A DNA stretch of 9,878 nt, from positions 1-9,878 of the forward strand of contig BBBL01000036.1 in assembly GCA_001311545.1 (NCBI GenBank). Direction: 5' to 3'. Shown here one piece after another: positions 6,561 through 9,878 of this stretch. Position 1 is the stretch's first letter; each line of letters opens with the position of its first letter. The translations under genes and the position numbers were made by a program. The DNA is from Thermus kawarayensis JCM 12314. GTDB lineage: Bacteria > Deinococcota > Deinococci > Deinococcales > Thermaceae. The notes beneath the pieces are model-generated. The model worked only from the letters and a program-made list of their open reading frames with translations. It did no database searches and was not told where the DNA came from.

Positions 6561-7057
6561 GCCTCCACCTCCTTCTTCTCCTCTACATCCGAAACCTCGG
6601 CGCCGTAGAACTCCCTCGCCCAGCGGGCCTGGACGTGCCTTCCGGGAGAAAACCAGCGCAGAAGGTCGTCCAGAAGCCGGGCGAAGTCCATGCCCCCTTC
6701 CACCAGAGCCACCGCCTGGCGCAGACGGAAGGCGATCTGGTCCCGGTCTGCTTCCAAAAGGGCCAGGAAACGCTTTTCCACGCTGGCCGAGCCCTGGGCC
6801 TTCTCCCGAAGGGCCTGGGCCAGGGTGCGCCCTTTCTGGTGGTCCCCGTCCTTCAGGGCGTAGAGGGCCGCCACCAGGTAGTGGGCCTCCCGCTTCCAGC
6901 CCTCTCCCTCCACGAAGGGCTCCACGTAGGGCATCGCCCTAGGATAGGCCCCCGGGGGAAAGGCCAGGCTCCGCCTGAGGGCCGCCCGCGCCGCGGTCCA
7001 GGCCTTCTGACCTTGCAGGCGATTCAGCCAGTCCAGAAACCCTTCTCCTTGGCTCAC
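6557..7057 (-). CDS. CasB (Cse2), Cascade small subunit
   Basis: Cse2 is the all-helical small subunit, present as a dimer along the belly of Cascade, that stabilises the R-loop. This intact 166-aa protein shows the most conserved part of the family at about residues 95-136: KRFLALLEADRDQIAFRLRQ then AVALVEGGMDFARLLDDLLRW. It is rich in arginines that could contact nucleic acid, and ends in an acidic tail (SDVEEKKEVEA). The GTG start at 7057 is supported by a strong AAGGAGGTG site about six bases upstream and by the four-base overlap with the casA stop (GTGA). Its own stop overlaps the cas7e ATG. It must therefore be translated together with casA and cas7e. Confidence 0.96.
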   Translation of the reverse strand: MSQGEGFLDWLNRLQGQKAWTAARAALRRSLAFPPGAYPRAMPYVEPFVEGEGWKREAHYLVAALYALKDGDHQKGRTLAQALREKAQGSASVEKRFLALLEADRDQIAFRLRQAVALVEGGMDFARLLDDLLRWFSPGRHVQARWAREFYGAEVSDVEEKKEVEA

Positions 7058-8538
7058 GTCCGCACCTCCTTACCGAGCGCCCCAAGCAGGGGCCCAAACT
7101 GCCGCTCCCCTTCCGCCAGGGCCTTCAGGTGCCTCGCCCCCGTGCCCAGGAAGAGGCGGGTGGACTCCCACGCCCCCTGGGCCGCCCGTTTGAGCTCCAC
7201 CTGCCACCGCTCCAGGGAATCCCCCTCCCCTACCCGGGCGAGAAAGCCGGGGAAGGCCCCGTCCAGGGCGTGCCAGTAGAGGCGCTCCAGGGGGAGGGAG
7301 CGGGCGAAGTCCCCGAGCTCCTTGCGGTCCCGCTCCCCCACCACCGCCCGGGCCACCTGAAGGGCAAGGCCCCGTAGACCCTGCCCCAGCTCCTCGGCCA
7401 TCTTCAAGGCCTTTTCCAGGTTTTCCTCCGCCTTCGGGGTGAGGAGCCCCGAGGGCAAGGGGTAGACCTCCCGGCGGATGTCCAGGACTTTGGCCTGGTC
7501 CGAGACCTGGCCCAGCACGCGCAAGGTGATGCGCCCCTCCAAGCCCTCGTCCTCCAGCTCCCCCTGGAGGTTGTGCGCGTGGTCCAGGGTGGCCGCCACC
7601 TTGCCCCCCTGCCTGGGAAGCATGGCGGAGAAGTCCCGCCAGAAGCTCCGCTCCTCGGAAAGCCGGAGGACGAGGAGGTTGCCTCTGGCGTCCAGGCGCT
7701 GGGCCACCATGGGGTCGCGGTGAGGGGCTTCCAAGGGCTCCACCCCAGGGCCGTAGCCCATGAGGCGCACCCCGTCCCCCTCGTCCAGGAGGCGCACTCC
7801 CCGGGCGGGCCAGGTGTAGACCCGGGTCCTGCCGGAGAGGGGCCACCCGGTCTTGCCGCCCTCGAGGTCCCCAAGCCGTAAAGGCGGCACTTCCCAAATG
7901 GGGGCGTCGTCCTCTGGAGTGTAAGGGACAAGATTCAAAAGGAGGGTCTCCAGCAGGTTTTGCCCGGTGGGCAGGAAGAGGGCGGGACGGGCCACAGGGG
8001 CGTCCTTGGCCGAGCCCACCCCGTAGCGGCGGAGGAGCCCCCCTAGAGCGAAGGCCTGGTGCACCAGAAGCGCCCGGGCGGCCTGGGCGTAGGTGGCCTT
8101 GGGGAGGTTCTCCTCGGTGGTGTGGTCAAAGAGGGTGGGGTTGTTGCCGCTCGCCAGCTCGGGGAGGAGCTTGCTCCAGGGAAGGGGGTTCTCCTCCGGA
8201 AGGTCCGCCACCTGGAGGAAGGGGGCCTCGGGGTGGAAGAGGAAGAACCTGTCCCGGAAGTGGTCCAGGTAGTCCTGTACAGACCCCTCGGGAAAACGTC
8301 CCTCCTCCCACCAGTCCAGCACATCCTCCAGGCGGCGGGGGCCCCTGAGGGCCCGGTGGAGCACCGCCAGGAGGAGGCGGTGGAGGGCCGCTTCCTCCAG
8401 AGGGGAAGGGGTCTCTATGCGGGCGATTTCGCGGGCCCGCAAGAGGGCCTCCCGGATCCCCACCTCCACCACCCGCCCGCCCTTCAGGACGGGGATCCAG
8501 GGCTCGTCAACGAGGTTGAACTTCCTCAAGCTTCCCAC
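7054..8538 (-). CDS. CasA (Cse1/Cas8e), Cascade large subunit
   Basis: Cse1 recognises the PAM in target DNA, helps open the duplex and recruits Cas3. This intact 494-aa protein begins with the family signature RKFNLVDEPWIPV (residues 5-17). It contains FHPEAPFLQV (101-110) and the conserved ELASGNNPTLFDHTTEENLP region (127-146) corresponding to the L1 loop near the crRNA handle. LLVHQAFALGGLLRRYG (157-173) and LPTGQNLLETLLLNLVPY (189-206) follow, then a C-terminal four-helix bundle. It closely resembles T. thermophilus Cse1 (about 500 aa). The annotated start is GTG at 8538, but a TTG at 8529 (MRKFNLVDEPW) fits better with the ribosome site, since GGGAGG at 8543-8538 overlaps the GTG and sits eight bases before the TTG. 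Its stop overlaps casB. Confidence 0.96.
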   Translation of the reverse strand: MGSLRKFNLVDEPWIPVLKGGRVVEVGIREALLRAREIARIETPSPLEEAALHRLLLAVLHRALRGPRRLEDVLDWWEEGRFPEGSVQDYLDHFRDRFFLFHPEAPFLQVADLPEENPLPWSKLLPELASGNNPTLFDHTTEENLPKATYAQAARALLVHQAFALGGLLRRYGVGSAKDAPVARPALFLPTGQNLLETLLLNLVPYTPEDDAPIWEVPPLRLGDLEGGKTGWPLSGRTRVYTWPARGVRLLDEGDGVRLMGYGPGVEPLEAPHRDPMVAQRLDARGNLLVLRLSEERSFWRDFSAMLPRQGGKVAATLDHAHNLQGELEDEGLEGRITLRVLGQVSDQAKVLDIRREVYPLPSGLLTPKAEENLEKALKMAEELGQGLRGLALQVARAVVGERDRKELGDFARSLPLERLYWHALDGAFPGFLARVGEGDSLERWQVELKRAAQGAWESTRLFLGTGARHLKALAEGERQFGPLLGALGKEVRT

Positions 8539-8587
8539 CTCCCTTTGCCCTCAGGCTAAACCCAGGTCCCGACATCCGCTGACGGAA
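8539..8587 (-). other. cas3-casA spacer, the only real gap in the operon
   Basis: These 49 bp separate the cas3 stop from casA; all other cas junctions overlap or nearly touch. In E. coli the equivalent interval carries the promoter for the Cascade genes, so a separate promoter is plausible here. It is too short to judge, and I see no convincing -35/-10 pair. What is visible is the purine-rich ribosome site AAAGGGAGG at its downstream end, serving casA. Confidence 0.4.
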
Positions 8588-9878
8588 TCAAACTGGAAGG
8601 TAGACCACCCCGAGCTCCGGGTCCAGCTCCACCCGGAAGGCCCGCTCCCCCGAGCCGAAGACCCGGCCCACCTCCAAGGGGCGGAGGCCCCGGAGGAGGC
8701 CGCTTTTCCGCCAGGCGGCGGGGACCTCTTCCTTCAGGAGCTCCTGGGGGATGGGGTGGCGGGAAAGGCGCACTGCCCGCCGGAAGAGGGCCTCGGCCTC
8801 CTCCCGGGAGACCTCCCCCTTCAGGGGCGCCCTCCGCTGCCCCTCCCGGTCCAGGTAGAGGCTCTCCCCTACCGGAAAAGGGGCACCACGGCCACGCTGG
8901 GGTCCCCCAGGCGGGTGAGGAGGCGCTGGGTTTCCGCCTTCTCCTCGTCGTCCTCCAGGCGCTCCTGGGCCACCAGGGCCCCTTCGTCCCAGTAGGCGAG
9001 AAGGCGGTCCAGATCGCTTAAGGAAAGTTTCTTGGCGGTTTCCGCTCCCGGCCCCGCCGCTCTTGGAGCCCCTTTAGGCTCCTCCTCGCCCGCTCCCGCA
9101 GGTCCTCGGGGAACCTTCCGGGGTCCTCAAGGTGTTCCCCTGACGGGGAAGCAACCGCCTCGTAGACCTCTTCCAGGAGGGCCTCGAGGTCCTGGGGAAT
9201 GCGGAGGGAAGCCCGTCCCTGGAGGGCCCGCCAGGTGGCGAGGAGGACGTAGTCCTCGTAGACCCGGTCCCAGTAGAGGGGATTTCCGAAGTCCAGGCCC
9301 TCCGGTACGCCCAGGAGGAGGCGGGGGCGCGCGTGCTTTGCGGGCCTCGGCCGCTCGTGGCGGTGGAGCCTCCCGGAGCGCTGGAAGAGGAGGTCTATGG
9401 GAGCGAGGTCCGTGTAGAGGAGGTCAAAGTCCAGGTCCAGGCTCTGCTCCGCCACCTGGGTGGCCACCAGGATGGCCCGCTCGGGCCTCGGCCCCCCCTT
9501 GCCGAAGAGGGCGAGGACCACCCCTTCCCGTAGCGCCCGCTCCTCGGCGGGGAAGCGGGCGTGGAGGAGGAAGACCAGGGTGCCGTCCGGTAGGACCTTT
9601 CCCACCACCTCGTCTCCCCTCTCGGGAAGGGCTTTAAGCACCTCCTGCCAAGCCTCATCTCCCCGGTCCCTCCCCAGGAGATTAGCGAGCTCCCCCAGGG
9701 TGAGCCGCCTCCCTTCCCCGAGGGCCCGGTAGAGGACCTGGGCCCGGTCCACGGTGTTCACGATGGCCCCCACCGCCCCGGGAAGCGCCTCCTTGAGCCT
9801 CTGGGCGAGGGGCTCCACGTCCACCTCCCGCAGGACCTCGAGGGCCACCTCTACCTCCCGGGCCGGGGGCAGGGAGGC
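8588..9878 (-). CDS. Cas3 helicase-nuclease, C-terminal part, two frameshifts
   Basis: Cas3 is the superfamily 2 helicase with an HD nuclease that Cascade recruits to unwind and shred target DNA. Only about the last 430 codons lie in the window; the frame is open to the right edge, so the HD domain and helicase motifs I-III are outside. Visible motifs are AIVNTVDRAQVLY (motif IV region), ATQVAEQSLDLDFDLL (motif V) and DLLFQRSGRLHRH (motif VI with the arginine finger). One base is missing near 9036-9041, after RERKP; the restored frame continues AKKLSLSDLDRLLAYWDEGA. Another is missing near 8873-8875, after VVPLF; the restored frame reads VGESLYLDREGQ and on to ELGVVYLPV, stopping at 8588. As written, translation stops at 9018, removing the C-terminal domain that contacts Cascade. 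Confidence 0.93.

Noticed and set aside
3134..9732. Numerous long plus-strand frames opposite the cas genes, for example 5018-5584 and 5989-6942
   Set aside because: They are GC-driven shadows of the minus-strand genes: low complexity, rich in P, R, G and A, with no family signature, and they lie opposite well-conserved proteins.
1..9878. A novel defence system or accessory gene within the operon
   Set aside because: Every gene matches a standard type I-E component in the standard order, and there is no extra open frame between them.

Overview
The window is a single, almost complete type I-E (Cascade) CRISPR-Cas locus. The DNA is very GC-rich with G/C-biased third codon positions, starts are often GTG, ribosome sites are strong AAGGAGGT-like sequences, and the Cas proteins closely resemble those I remember from Thermus thermophilus. 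Cas6e in particular matches the well-studied T. thermophilus Cse3 in length (211 aa) and in most of its sequence. The source is therefore most likely a Thermus species. In T. thermophilus HB8 such a locus lies on the megaplasmid, but the replicon cannot be decided from this window.

Layout: every gene and the array are read from the minus strand, so the functional order runs from right to left. It is cas3 (C-terminal part only, running off the right edge), casA/cse1, casB/cse2, cas7e, cas5e, cas6e, cas1, cas2, a leader of about 60 bp, then a CRISPR array of 41 repeats and 40 spacers (2774 down to 301). About 300 bp of leader-distal flank with no recognisable gene follows. The genes are tightly coupled: 4-nt overlaps at casA/casB and casB/cas7, a 1-nt gap cas7/cas5, an 11-nt overlap cas5/cas6e, an 8-nt gap cas6e/cas1 and a 41-nt overlap cas1/cas2. 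Only cas3-casA has a small spacer of 49 bp.

How it works together (known for the type): Cas1-Cas2 insert new spacers at the leader end. Cas6e cuts the array transcript at the repeat hairpin. CasA, CasB, Cas7, Cas5 and Cas6e form Cascade around each crRNA, and Cas3 is recruited to unwind and degrade target DNA.

The main oddity is that four of the eight cas genes are frameshifted as written: cas3 twice, cas7 twice, cas5 once, cas2 once. On both sides of each shift the protein is intact and family-like. Most lesions sit in or next to short C/G runs, so sequencing or assembly indels are more likely than decay. If the lesions are real, both interference and adaptation would be disabled. The other interesting content is in the spacers: some read as recognisable phage/plasmid-type protein fragments (a RusA-resolvase motif, a CxxCxGxG zinc motif, a helix-turn-helix), and 36 of 40 begin with the G expected from PAM-derived spacer capture. 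I see no evidence of a new type of system. This is a canonical I-E locus with a large, well-kept array.
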